Assembly: GCF_001429625.1 (NCBI RefSeq)
Contig: NZ_LMSU01000001.1
Span: 1,858,003 to 1,922,002, forward strand
Length of the DNA stretch: 64,000 bases
Source of the DNA: Nocardioides sp. Soil805
GTDB taxonomy: Bacteria; Actinomycetota; Actinomycetes; Propionibacteriales; Nocardioidaceae
Reading direction: 5' to 3'
A model generated the notes under the pieces. That model was not told the DNA's origin and made no database searches. It saw only the letters and a list, made by a program, of their open reading frames with translations. The first letter of the stretch is position 1; the number at the start of each line of letters is the position of its first letter. A program made the position numbers and the translations under genes. Shown in pieces: positions 8,129 to 16,509 of this stretch.

Positions 8129-8914
8129 TCAGGCCGCCCGGGTACCGGTCGCCGCGGCGGCCGGCTGCTCGCCGGCGGGCAGCAGCGAGGCCAGCTTCTG
8201 GGCGATGATGCGCGGGTTGGACCCCGCCTGGATCGCCGCCACCCCCTCGATGACCAGCTCCATGCGGGCGGCCTCGAGCTCGGTGAGCCGCTTGAGGCGG
8301 TTGCCGATCGGGAGCCAGATCACGTTGGCCGACATGACGCCCCACAGCGTCGCGATGAAGGCCGCGGCGATGAGGTGGCCGAGCTCCTCGGGCTGCGCGA
8401 GGTTCTCCAGGACGTGGACCAGGCCCATGACGGTGCCGATGATGCCGATGGTGGGCGCGTAGGCGCCCGCGTCGGCGAAGAACTTGGCCGAGTGCTTGCC
8501 CTGCACCCGGACGGCGTGCACCTCGGCCTCGAGGATGTCGCGGACCTCGTCCGGGTCGGTGCCGTCGATGGCCAGGGTGACGCCCTTGACCAGGAACGCG
8601 TCGTCGACGCCGCGCAGCTCGTCCTCCAGCGCGAGCAGGCCCTCCCTGCGGGCCTTCTCGGCGAGCGAGACCACGGTCGGGACGACGTCGGCGGCCGGGC
8701 GCACCTTGGCGGTGAAGGCCGTCTTGAGGGCCTTCAGCGCGTTCTTGGTGTCGGGGATCGTGGCGCCGGCCATCGTCACCATGAATGTGGTGCCCAGCAC
8801 GAGCAGCATGGGCGGCAGGAGCAGCAGGCTCATCGGGTTGCCGCCCTCGAGCATGTTGGCGACCACGATGATCACCAGCCCCAGGCCGACGCCGATCAGG
8901 GTTGCCGGGTCCAT
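8129..8914 (-). CDS. motA: Flagellar stator protein MotA
   Basis: MotA forms the pentameric part of the stator that pushes on FliG. The 261-residue product begins MDPATLIGVGLG and has four transmembrane segments: two near the N-terminus and two after 160. Its cytoplasmic loop contains the conserved charged stretch ARREGLLALEDE. The essential proline sits in GAYAPTIGIIGTVMGLVHVL. I chose the ATG at 8914, which overlaps the flbD stop as TGATG. A longer frame exists upstream but would overlap flbD heavily. Confidence 0.95.
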   Translation of the reverse strand: MDPATLIGVGLGLVIIVVANMLEGGNPMSLLLLPPMLLVLGTTFMVTMAGATIPDTKNALKALKTAFTAKVRPAADVVPTVVSLAEKARREGLLALEDELRGVDDAFLVKGVTLAIDGTDPDEVRDILEAEVHAVRVQGKHSAKFFADAGAYAPTIGIIGTVMGLVHVLENLAQPEELGHLIAAAFIATLWGVMSANVIWLPIGNRLKRLTELEAARMELVIEGVAAIQAGSNPRIIAQKLASLLPAGEQPAAAATGTRAA

Positions 8915-9189
8915 CAGCCGTCCCCGTCCCGGGCGGGGTGGACCGCGACGGCGGCGAGGTGCGAGCGCGGCGCCGGGGCCGGCCGCTCCGGGCCGGTCAA
9001 CGGTCCCAGCCCGACCACGCCGGCACGCCACGCGCGCACCTGCTCGACCACGTCGGTCATGCCCTCCGCGACGACGTACTTCTTGCCGTCGACGAGGGTG
9101 ACCACCGTGTCCGGCGTGCAGTCGAGTCGCTCGATCAGGTCGGCGTTCAGCACGAACACCGTCCCCGAGAGTCGGGTCAACAAGATCAT
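8914..9189 (-). CDS. flbD: FlbD/SwrD-family flagellar protein
   Basis: This is a small cytoplasmic protein of the FlbD family (SwrD in Bacillus, where it raises motor torque). The conserved start MILLTRLSGTVFVLNADLIE is followed by DTVVTLVDGKKYVVAEGMTDVVEQV, which covers the whole family domain; the last 30 residues are variable. The ATG at 9189 matches the family start, so longer frames upstream are unlikely. It is the first gene of the motAB-fliL...flhB unit and is headed by its own sigma-28-type promoter. Confidence 0.92.
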   Translation of the reverse strand: MILLTRLSGTVFVLNADLIERLDCTPDTVVTLVDGKKYVVAEGMTDVVEQVRAWRAGVVGLGPLTGPERPAPAPRSHLAAVAVHPARDGDG

Positions 9190-9245
9190 CTCAGTGCACC
9201 ATCCCTGTGCTCCCACGTCAGGCCCGTCCGTGGGCCTCGTGCTCC

Positions 9246-9273
9246 CCATCGGCGGCGGCGACCGCGACCTGAG
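9246..9273 (-). promoter_or_regulatory. Sigma-28-type promoter of flbD-motAB operon
   Basis: The minus strand reads CTCAGG (9273-9268), 14 bases, then GCCGATGG (9253-9246). The predicted +1 is G at 9238, with a 49-base leader to flbD. It lies just after the strong hairpin that ends the flgE unit, so the motor genes form a separate transcription unit. Confidence 0.75.
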
Positions 9274-9298
9274 GAACCGGACGTCGAAATGCGTACGA

Positions 9299-9330
9299 CG
9301 CCCCGGGCAGGAGGTCTCCTGCCCGGGGCG
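9299..9330 (-). terminator. Terminator hairpin after flgE
   Basis: This is a perfect 15-base inverted repeat, arms 9299-9313 and 9316-9330, with a 2-base loop. It starts 18 bases past the flgE stop and precedes the flbD promoter. There is no U-tract, as is usual for GC-rich actinobacterial terminators. Confidence 0.75.
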
Positions 9331-9347
9331 CCGGTCGTGCGCCGGGG

Positions 9348-10187
9348 TCAGCGCTTGATGTTGACGAGCTCCTCGAGCACCTGGTCCGAGGTGGTGATCA
9401 CCCGCGAGCTCGCCTGGAACCCGCGCTGGGCCAGGATCAGGTTGGTGAACTCGGCCGCGAGGTCGACGTTCGACATCTCCAGGGTGCCGGCCACCAGGTC
9501 TCCGCGGTTGCCCTGGCCGGCCACGCCGAGCTCGGGGGCACCGGAGTTGGCGCTGGCGCGGAACGCGGTCTGGCCGACCTTCTCGAGACCGGCGGGGTTC
9601 GTGAAGTCGGCGACCGCGACGACGGCGATGTCACGCTGCACGTTGTCGGAGAAGGTCCCGCGCAGGACGCCGTCGGCGCCGATGGAGTACGACGTCATCT
9701 CCACGCCGGCGGGCAGGCTGCCGGCCGGCGCGTCGAGGTTGATGTCGCGCAGGGTGCCGCCCGCGTCGCCGGGGGCGTAGCCCTGGACCTTCTTGCCGCT
9801 GGGCGACACGAGGTTGCCCTGCTCGTCCCAGGTGAAGGCCCCCGCGCGGCTGTAGACGCGCTCGGCGCCCGAGCCGAGGACGAACATGCCGTCGCCCTGG
9901 ATCATCAGGTCGGTCGCGCTGCCGGTGGACTGTGCGGAGCCCTGGGTGAAGGTGCCGGCGGTCGCGGCGACCTGCACCCCGAGGCCCACCTGGAGCGGGT
10001 TGGTGCCGCCGTTGCCGGAGCCCGCGGCGCCGGCGCCGCGCATGACCTGGCTGAGGGTGTCCTGGAAGACGGTCGTGCTGGCCTTGAAGCCGACCGTGTT
10101 GGCGTTGGCGATGTTGTTGCCGGTGACGTCGAGCATCGTCTGGTTGGCCCGCAGGCCGCTGATGCCGGAGAACAGTGAGCGGAGCAT
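9348..10187 (-). CDS. flgE: Flagellar hook protein FlgE (short form; the only hook/distal-rod protein here)
   Basis: This is an axial protein of the hook. The N-terminal rod/hook domain is clear (MLRSLFSGISGLRANQTMLD, then [15 protein letters not shown]), as is the C-terminal motif [38 protein letters not shown]. At 279 residues it is shorter than most FlgE and close to FlgG in size. Since no separate FlgF or FlgG is encoded in the window, FlgE versus FlgG is decided mainly by its place directly after flgD. The ATG at 10187 is the family start. Confidence 0.88.
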   Translation of the reverse strand: MLRSLFSGISGLRANQTMLDVTGNNIANANTVGFKASTTVFQDTLSQVMRGAGAAGSGNGGTNPLQVGLGVQVAATAGTFTQGSAQSTGSATDLMIQGDGMFVLGSGAERVYSRAGAFTWDEQGNLVSPSGKKVQGYAPGDAGGTLRDINLDAPAGSLPAGVEMTSYSIGADGVLRGTFSDNVQRDIAVVAVADFTNPAGLEKVGQTAFRASANSGAPELGVAGQGNRGDLVAGTLEMSNVDLAAEFTNLILAQRGFQASSRVITTSDQVLEELVNIKR

Positions 10188-10212
10188 GGGATGAGTCCTT
10201 TCGGGAACGGCC

Positions 10213-10737
10213 TCAGGCCGTCGTCCGGGCGGTGCCCGGGCTGTCGGTGGTGTCGGTGCCGGTGACGTCGGTGCCGGAGACGCCGGTGTCGGTGGTGGTG
10301 TCGGGCACGACGGGGGTCGTGGTCCCGACGGAGAGGAGCTGGGCGAGGGGGACCTGGACGCCGCCGATGTCGAAGACCGGGCCCTGGGCGCCGAAGGTGA
10401 CCCCGTCGATGCTGCCCGTGTGCGTGGTCGCACCGTCGGTGTCGACCCACGAGACCTGCTGGCCGACCATGGCGCCGGCGCCGAAGGCCATCTGCGAGCC
10501 CAGCAGCGCGCCCACCGCGTCGGAGACGCCCTGCATCTTCTCCAGGGCGGTGAACTGCGCCGACTGCGCGAGGAACTCCCCGGAGTCGGTGGGGTTGAGC
10601 GGATCCTGGTAGCGCAGCTGGGCCACCATCAGCTCCATGAACATCTGCTTGTCGTCCTGGGCGGCCGTCGTGGACGTCGCACCCAGGGCGAAGGCGTTGG
10701 TCGCGGGGACCACCGCCTCAGTGGGGGAGATGGACAC
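10213..10737 (-). CDS. flgD: Flagellar hook assembly scaffold FlgD
   Basis: FlgD is the temporary hook cap. The conserved N-terminal region KQMFMELMVAQLRYQDPLNPTDSGEFLAQSAQFTALEKM is present at about 30-68. It is followed by a shortened beta domain (VGQQVSWVDTDG) and a Thr/Asp/Val-rich C-terminal tail of about 35 residues. The 174-residue length suggests the FnIII-like domain found in longer FlgD proteins is missing. It sits between fliK and flgE. Confidence 0.93.
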   Translation of the reverse strand: MSISPTEAVVPATNAFALGATSTTAAQDDKQMFMELMVAQLRYQDPLNPTDSGEFLAQSAQFTALEKMQGVSDAVGALLGSQMAFGAGAMVGQQVSWVDTDGATTHTGSIDGVTFGAQGPVFDIGGVQVPLAQLLSVGTTTPVVPDTTTDTGVSGTDVTGTDTTDSPGTARTTA

Positions 10738-10746
10738 GAACCCTCC

Positions 10747-12189
10747 TCACATGGTCAGGTCGATGCCCCGCGGGGCACCGCCGACCGGGTCGGGACGGAG
10801 CGGGTTCGCTCCATCGATGAGGCCGTCCATGGCCGGTGCTCCACCACGCGTCCGTGCGCGTTGGTCCTGCTCGCCCCGGCCCGTGCCGGGCTGCGAGGCG
10901 TCGCCGCCCGTGCCCGCATGGGGGCCGGGCGACTGGTCGAGGGGCCCGGCGCTGCCGCCGGGGGTCGAGGGGGCGAGGGGGCCCACCGCGGTCCCCGCGA
11001 GGTCGCGCACGACCACGCGGGCGTCCGACGCGCCGGCGAGCTCGAGCACCCGCCGCAACTCGGGGGCACCCTCCGCCAGGGCCCGTCGGGCGTCCTCGCC
11101 GGCGGCCAGCTGCACGTGCACCTCGCCGTCGCGGACGGTCAGCGTCACCCGCACGGCGCCGAGGGCCTCCGGCTGGAGCCGCATGGTCAGGCGGTGCACG
11201 CCGTCGCCGCGGGACACCATCCGGGTCACCTCCGGCACGACCTGAGCCACCACCGGTCCGGTCCGGGCGCCCTCGGGGGCGGTGGGCGCGACCACAGCGG
11301 TCGGCGCGGCGACGGCCGCCGGGCCGGTCACCGGGCCGGTCGTCAGGCCGGTCACCGGGTCCGTCATCGCGCCGGGCGGCGAGGCCGGCGCGGGGACCGG
11401 CGCCGGGGCTGCCGCGGGGACGGCGGGGTCCGCTCCGGGCGAGGGCGACGTCGCAGCAGCCCCGGTGACCGAGCCGCTCGCCGTCGTGTCCCGGGACTCG
11501 GCGGCGGGGTGCGTCGGGTCCGCGGTCTGCTCGGGGGCGGCCGGGGACGCAGGGTCCACGGCGGCCTCCGGGGCGACGGGGGCCGCGAGGGCCGTTCGAG
11601 CCGCCTGGGCCGGCAGGCCAGCCGGCGCCACGGCCGCCGGCCGGGTCACCTGGCTCGCCGGAGCGACCGGGGCCGCGGGAGCCGCCAGGGCACCCGGGGT
11701 CGTGGGAGCCACGGGGGCCTCGGGGGTCGCCGGAGCCGCGATGTGCCCGGGGGCGGCCGGGGACCCGGGGGCCGCCGGGATGGCGGCGGCGCGCGACGAC
11801 GCGTCGTACACGGCACCGGCGACGGGGGGCCCGGACGTCGGGGCCGGACCCCCCGCGGCACCGGGTGCCGGTACGTCGTCCGTCTGGACAGCGACGGGCC
11901 GGTCCACGAGCAACGGCCACACCGGCAACGCCGCCGGGGGCACGACGACGGGCGCGGTCGGCCCGTCGGTCGCGGCCTCCTCGGCGGGAGCCGCGGGCGC
12001 ACCGGGCTCCTCCCCCAGTCCCGCCGCCGTGGATCCGGCGGCCGGGGCCAGCAGGCCGGCGACCAGCGCGGCGAAGACGTCCGCGCCCGCGTCCCCGGAG
12101 CCGGAGGACGAGACCGAGGCATGGCCCGCCACGGCGTCCGGGGCGAGGACCGGGACCACGGGAGCGGTCGGCACAGGACTGACGGTCAT
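10747..12189 (-). CDS. fliK: Flagellar hook-length control protein FliK
   Basis: FliK is the secreted ruler that measures hook length and triggers the FlhB switch. The first 370 or so of 480 residues are extremely Ala/Pro/Thr-rich and low in complexity, as in other FliK rulers. A conserved Flg_hook domain follows at about 375-455 (DGVHRLTMRLQPEALGAVRV, then DGEVHVQLAAG). The ATG at 12189 overlaps the upstream hydrolase stop (ATGA). It lies next to flgD, as usual. Confidence 0.92.
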   Translation of the reverse strand: MTVSPVPTAPVVPVLAPDAVAGHASVSSSGSGDAGADVFAALVAGLLAPAAGSTAAGLGEEPGAPAAPAEEAATDGPTAPVVVPPAALPVWPLLVDRPVAVQTDDVPAPGAAGGPAPTSGPPVAGAVYDASSRAAAIPAAPGSPAAPGHIAAPATPEAPVAPTTPGALAAPAAPVAPASQVTRPAAVAPAGLPAQAARTALAAPVAPEAAVDPASPAAPEQTADPTHPAAESRDTTASGSVTGAAATSPSPGADPAVPAAAPAPVPAPASPPGAMTDPVTGLTTGPVTGPAAVAAPTAVVAPTAPEGARTGPVVAQVVPEVTRMVSRGDGVHRLTMRLQPEALGAVRVTLTVRDGEVHVQLAAGEDARRALAEGAPELRRVLELAGASDARVVVRDLAGTAVGPLAPSTPGGSAGPLDQSPGPHAGTGGDASQPGTGRGEQDQRARTRGGAPAMDGLIDGANPLRPDPVGGAPRGIDLTM

Positions 12190-13151
12190 GCTGCGGACTC
12201 CTGCCAGGCGGACATGACGGACTGCACGTAGGCGCGCGTCTCGGGGTAGGGCGGCACGCCGTCGTAGCGCAGGACCGCACCCGGCCCGGCGTTGTAGGCC
12301 GCGAGCGCGAGGTCGACCTGGCCGAAGCGGCCGATGAGGTCGTCGAGCAGGCGGGCAGCACCGTCGACGGCCTGAGCCGGGTCGAAGGGGTCCGTGACGC
12401 CCAGGCCGCTCGCCGTGCCCGGCATCAGCTGCATCAGGCCCTGCGCACCGGCCGGGCTGACGGCTGCGGGGTCGAAGCCGGACTCCTGCCGGGCGACGGC
12501 GGCCAGCAGCGCGGGATCGATCCCGTGCGCGGCGCCGGCGCGCTCGAACAGCGAGGAGTACGGCGTTCCCTCGGGGACGCGCGACGTCGGCACGCCCGCG
12601 GTGAAACCCGCCACCGGCTGCGTGACCGCGACGTCCGGCAGCACTCGGCGGATGTAGTCGGGAGGCGTCGTGACCGGGACGACCTGCACCCGGCCGCCGG
12701 GGCGCGGCGCCTCGATCATCTGCCCGTTGCCGAGGTAGATCGCGATGTGGTCGGCTCCGACGTTGCGGCTGGAGTTGTCCCACGCGATCAGGTCACCGGG
12801 CCGGGCCGCGGCGAGGCTGGGCACCTCGGTGCCGGAGCGGGCCTGGTCGGCCGAGAGCCGCGGGAGCTCGATGCCGAAGGCGGAGTAGGCGGACTGCACG
12901 AGGCCCGAGCAGTCGACGCCGCGCTCCGGGTCCGTGCCGCCCCAGACGTAGGGCAGGCCGACCATCTCGCGCGCCTTGGCGACGACCTGCTCGCCCGTGA
13001 CCGCACCGGTGACCGCACCCGGTGCCGCCACGGCGGCGCGCGAGAGCACCCCGGAGAAGGAGGCGCCGGCGACGGCCGAGGTGGCGCGGGGCAGCATGCC
13101 CAGCTGGGCCTGGATCTGGGCGATGCGCGAGGTCACGTCGGTGATGCTCAT
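12186..13151 (-). CDS. Flagellar peptidoglycan hydrolase: NlpC/P60 endopeptidase fused to SLT lytic transglycosylase
   Basis: This is probably the wall-cutting enzyme that lets the rod through, taking the role of FlgJ. The 321-residue protein has two catalytic domains. An NlpC/P60 peptidase spans about 53-160, with the nucleophile in DCSGLVQSAY and the histidine in ADHIAIYLGNG. A lytic transglycosylase domain spans about 205-315, with the catalytic Glu in RQESGFDP, then GAQGLMQLMPGTA and LALAAYNAGPGAV. It has no signal peptide, so export through the flagellar pore is likely (inference). It overlaps fliJ upstream and fliK downstream by 4 bases each, which ties it to the flagellum. Confidence 0.9.
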   Translation of the reverse strand: MSITDVTSRIAQIQAQLGMLPRATSAVAGASFSGVLSRAAVAAPGAVTGAVTGEQVVAKAREMVGLPYVWGGTDPERGVDCSGLVQSAYSAFGIELPRLSADQARSGTEVPSLAAARPGDLIAWDNSSRNVGADHIAIYLGNGQMIEAPRPGGRVQVVPVTTPPDYIRRVLPDVAVTQPVAGFTAGVPTSRVPEGTPYSSLFERAGAAHGIDPALLAAVARQESGFDPAAVSPAGAQGLMQLMPGTASGLGVTDPFDPAQAVDGAARLLDDLIGRFGQVDLALAAYNAGPGAVLRYDGVPPYPETRAYVQSVMSAWQESAA

Positions 13152-13615
13152 GGTGCCCCTCCCCCGGAGCGGCGGCGAGCGCGCAGCCAGCGGGCGGCCA
13201 CGAGGTCGTCGACCTCGGCGGTCTCGCGGCGCAGCCGCTCGGCGCGTCGCTGCTCCTGGCGGCGCTCGAGGAGGAGCTCGACGGCGGAGAGTCGCGTGCT
13301 GTCGCGCTGCCAGTGGTCGCGGGCGGCCGCGGTGAGGTTCCCCGCGGCGGCGAGCGCGCGGCGGGAGTCCGCGAGCTCGGTGGCCACCCCGGACGCCGCG
13401 AGACGACCGAGGGCGAACGACACGGGGTCGCTCGTCTCGGGCACCGCGCTGGCCACGAGACGGTCCTGCACGGCGGCGAGGCGCCGGGCGGCCTCGCGCT
13501 CGTCGGCAGCGGCACGCGCCAGCCCGAGCCGGCTGTCCAGCTCGCGCACGCCGCGCACCCGGGCCACGGCCCGCATGCCGGCGTCGGCGGCCACGTCGGT
13601 CCTGCTCGCCATCAC
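13148..13615 (-). CDS. fliJ: Flagellar export protein FliJ
   Basis: This is a coiled-coil stalk protein that activates the FliI ATPase. The 155 residues are almost all helical, rich in Ala, Arg and Glu and without Cys, as FliJ proteins are. Sequence conservation in the family is poor, so the call rests on coiled-coil character, size and position between fliI and the hydrolase. The start is GTG at 13615 or ATG at 13612; both overlap the fliI stop. Confidence 0.82.
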   Translation of the reverse strand: MMASRTDVAADAGMRAVARVRGVRELDSRLGLARAAADEREAARRLAAVQDRLVASAVPETSDPVSFALGRLAASGVATELADSRRALAAAGNLTAAARDHWQRDSTRLSAVELLLERRQEQRRAERLRRETAEVDDLVAARWLRARRRSGGGAP

Positions 13616-14913
13616 GACACCAGCTCCCGCAGTCGCTGCCAGGTGTCCGCGGTCGGGGTCGGGTCGTCCATCTCCTGGCGGAGGAAGTCGTCGATGGCGG
13701 GCATGCGGGCCAGCGCGACGTCCGCGTCGGGGTCCGCACCGGCGACGTACGCGCCGATCTCGACCAGCTCGCGCACCGACCGGTGCGCGGCCAGCAGCCG
13801 GCGGAGCCGCGTCGCGTCCGCACGCTGCGCGGGCGTCGTCACCGCGCCCGCGACCCGGGAGAGGGACTCGAGGACGTCGATGCTCGGGAAGTGGCCCGCG
13901 GTGGCGAGCCGTCGCGAGAGGACGACGTGGCCGTCCAGGATCGAGCGCGCGGTGTCGCCGATGGGGTCCTGCATGTCGTCGCCCTCCACCAGCACCGTGT
14001 AGAGGCCGGTGATGCTGCCGGTCGCGGAGGTCCCGGCCCGCTCCAGCAGCTGCGGCATCAGGGTGAAGACGCTCGGCGGGTAGCCGCGGGTGGCCGGGGG
14101 CTCACCGGCGGAGAGGCCGATCTCGCGCTGGGCCATGGCGACCCGGGTGAGGCTGTCCATCATCAGCACGACGTCGCGGCCGCTGTCGCGGAACCACTCG
14201 GCGATGCGGGTCGCGACGGTGGCCGCGCGCAGCCGCTCGACCGGCGGGGCCTCCGACGTCGCCACCACGACGACGGAGCGGGCCAGGCCCTCGGGCCCGA
14301 GGTCGTTCTCGATGAACTCGCGGACCTCGCGCCCTCGCTCGCCGACCAGGGCGATCACCGACACCTCGGCGTCGGTCCCCCGCGCGATCATCGACAGCAG
14401 GCTGGACTTGCCGACACCGGAACCGGCCATGATGCCGATCCGCTGGCCGCGCCCGCAGGGGGTCAGCGCGTCGAGCGCCCGCACGCCGAGGCCGACCTGC
14501 TCCTCGATCCGCGGGCGGCTGAGGGCGGGCGGGACCGGGTGGGTGACGGGCACCCGCGGCAGGTCGTCGAGGGAGGGTCCGCCGTCGACGGGGCGACCGA
14601 GGCCGTCGAGGACCCGACCGCGGAGCGCGTCGCCGACGCCGATCTGCAGGGGGCCGCCTGTGTGGCGCACGACGTCCCCGACCCGCAGGCCGGTCACCTC
14701 GCCGAGAGGGAGGCAGGTGAGCCCGGCGGGGCCGCTGGCTGCGACCTCGGCGAGGACGGTGGTGCGCCCCTCGACGGACACGAGGTCGCCGACGGCCGCG
14801 GGCAGGCCGGTCACCCGCACCTGGAGGCCGAGCAGCTCGGCCACCTGGCCGAGGCGCAGGGGGGCGACGGCCCCGAGGGCACGCGCGCGCACGTCGGAGG
14901 TCAGCAGGCTCAT
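13612..14913 (-). CDS. fliI: Flagellum-specific ATPase FliI
   Basis: FliI is the F1-like ATPase that supports flagellar export. The 433-residue chain has the Walker A motif at GIMAGSGVGKSSLLSMIARG, Walker B with VVLMMDSLTRVAMAQREIGL, and the T3SS-ATPase stretch RGYPPSVFTLMPQLLERAG, then DPIGDTARSILDGHVVLSR. The ATG at 14913 overlaps the fliH stop by 4 bases. Full length and intact. Confidence 0.97.
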   Translation of the reverse strand: MSLLTSDVRARALGAVAPLRLGQVAELLGLQVRVTGLPAAVGDLVSVEGRTTVLAEVAASGPAGLTCLPLGEVTGLRVGDVVRHTGGPLQIGVGDALRGRVLDGLGRPVDGGPSLDDLPRVPVTHPVPPALSRPRIEEQVGLGVRALDALTPCGRGQRIGIMAGSGVGKSSLLSMIARGTDAEVSVIALVGERGREVREFIENDLGPEGLARSVVVVATSEAPPVERLRAATVATRIAEWFRDSGRDVVLMMDSLTRVAMAQREIGLSAGEPPATRGYPPSVFTLMPQLLERAGTSATGSITGLYTVLVEGDDMQDPIGDTARSILDGHVVLSRRLATAGHFPSIDVLESLSRVAGAVTTPAQRADATRLRRLLAAHRSVRELVEIGAYVAGADPDADVALARMPAIDDFLRQEMDDPTPTADTWQRLRELVS

Positions 14914-15512
14914 GACAGCGCCTCCCGCAGCCGCGCGAGCGCCTCGTCGACGCGCAGGTCGACGACGTGGTCGTCGGCCCGGGCGACGGCGTCCCCCGGA
15001 CCGAGGGCGGGGTCGGGCACGACCGAGATCCCCAGCGCGCCGAGGTCGCCCGCGGTCGCGGCGACGTCGGGGTGGAGCCGGACCGAGCACACGGCGTGCT
15101 CGGGCAGCAGCCCGGTGACCCGGGCCAGGACGTGCGCGGGGTCGGGGGTCGTGGCACCCACCAGGGCCCGGGTCAGCTCGAGCGCGAGCCCGCCGGCCTG
15201 CTCGTCGACGCGACGACAGGTGCGGGCGAGCTCCTCGCGCAGCGACGCGGCGGCCTCGCCCAGCGCCGCGAGGGCGGCGGCGTGCTCGCCCGCCCGACGG
15301 TCCTCGGCCGCAGCGGCGGCGCGGACCAGGTCGTCGGTCTCGGCGCGTACGGCGGCCTCGGCCTCGCGACGTCCCTCGGCCCAGCCCACGGCGTACCCCT
15401 GGGCACGCGCCGCCGAGCGCGTGGTCTCGACGAGGCTCAGCTCGGGCATCCGCATGCCTGTCATCGCGGGAGGCGCGGCCCACCGGGGGGCGGCGTCAGT
15501 CGATGAACTCAT
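14910..15512 (-). CDS. fliH: Flagellar assembly protein FliH
   Basis: FliH is the stator-like partner that binds FliI and the export gate. The 200-residue product has a helical Ala/Glu/Arg-rich first half and a V-ATPase-E-like second half (LLPEHAVCSVRLHPDVAATAGDLG, then DLRVDEALARLREAL). The chosen ATG at 15512 overlaps the end of fliG by 17 bases; a start a few codons later (MTGMRMPELS or MRMPELS) is possible. The stop overlaps fliI. Confidence 0.87.
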   Translation of the reverse strand: MSSSTDAAPRWAAPPAMTGMRMPELSLVETTRSAARAQGYAVGWAEGRREAEAAVRAETDDLVRAAAAAEDRRAGEHAAALAALGEAAASLREELARTCRRVDEQAGGLALELTRALVGATTPDPAHVLARVTGLLPEHAVCSVRLHPDVAATAGDLGALGISVVPDPALGPGDAVARADDHVVDLRVDEALARLREALS

Positions 15513-16509
15513 CGTCGCCTCCTCGGCGCACCACGATGTCGCCGCGCTCCTCGAGCGCCCGGATCGTGCGGATGACCGACTGTTGGGCCTCCTCGACCTG
15601 GGTGAGCCGGACGGGGCCGAGCAGCTCGACCTCCTCGAGCACGTTCTCGGCGGCCCGCTCGGACAGGTTGCCGGTGATCTTGTCGCGCACCTCCTGCGAG
15701 ACGCCCTTGAGCGCCAGCGCCAGCTCGGACGACTCGACCTGGCGCAGCACCTGCTGCACGTCCCGGTCGCCGAGGCCCACGATGTCCTCGAACATGAACA
15801 TCCGGCTGCGCACCTCCTCGGCCAGGCCGGCGTCGAGGCTCTCGAGCCCGTCCACGATCTGGCGCTCAGTGGAGCGGTCGGCGCGGTTGATGATGCTGAC
15901 GAGCGGTCCGAGACCACCCACGCGCGAGGAGTCGCTCGGCTGGAGCACCGAGGAGAGACGTCGCTCGAGCACCGACTCCACGACCCGGACGGTGTCGGGG
16001 TTGGCACGGTCCATGACGGCGATGCGGTGCGCCACCTCGGCCTGGAGCTCCGAGGACAGCCCGGAGAGCACGAGCGAGGCCTTCTCGGCGGACAGGTGGA
16101 CCAGCACCAGGGCGATGACCTGGGGGTGCTCGTCGCAGATGAAGGACCGCAGCTGGGCGGGATCGGCGCGGTGCAGGAACTGGAACGGGAGCTGGATCGC
16201 CCTGGCGTTGAGCCGCTGCAGGGCCTCCTCGGCCCGGTCCTCGCCGAGGGAGCGTTGCAGCAGGTCCCGGGCGAGGTCCATCCCGCCCTGGAGGAGGTGC
16301 TGGCGCGCGGCGAGCAGGTCGGAGAACTCGCCCATCACGTCGCGGGTCTCGTCCGGCTGGACGGAGACGAGCTGGGCGATCTCGCTCGAGACCGCCTCGA
16401 CCTCGTCCTCGCTCATGTGGGCCAGCACCTGCGCGGCGCGGTCCTTGCCGAGGCGCACCAGCACGATGGCTGCCTTGCGGGCCCCGGCGGAGGTCATCGT
16501 CGCCATCAC
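15496..16509 (-). CDS. fliG: Flagellar motor switch protein FliG
   Basis: FliG is the rotor subunit that contacts MotA. The product (about 337 residues) is normal length. The N-terminal domain has RKAAIVLVRLGKDRAAQVLAHM; the middle and C-terminal domains have EHPQVIALVLVHLSAEKASLVL, LFVFEDI-like FMFEDIVGLGDRDVQQVLRQV and the torque helix with ALKGVSQEVRDKITGNLSERAAENVLEE. The first codons read GTG ATG GCG ACG ATG; the ATG at 16506 overlaps the fliF stop (TGATG) and is the likelier start. Confidence 0.95.
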   Translation of the reverse strand: MMATMTSAGARKAAIVLVRLGKDRAAQVLAHMSEDEVEAVSSEIAQLVSVQPDETRDVMGEFSDLLAARQHLLQGGMDLARDLLQRSLGEDRAEEALQRLNARAIQLPFQFLHRADPAQLRSFICDEHPQVIALVLVHLSAEKASLVLSGLSSELQAEVAHRIAVMDRANPDTVRVVESVLERRLSSVLQPSDSSRVGGLGPLVSIINRADRSTERQIVDGLESLDAGLAEEVRSRMFMFEDIVGLGDRDVQQVLRQVESSELALALKGVSQEVRDKITGNLSERAAENVLEEVELLGPVRLTQVEEAQQSVIRTIRALEERGDIVVRRGGDDEFID

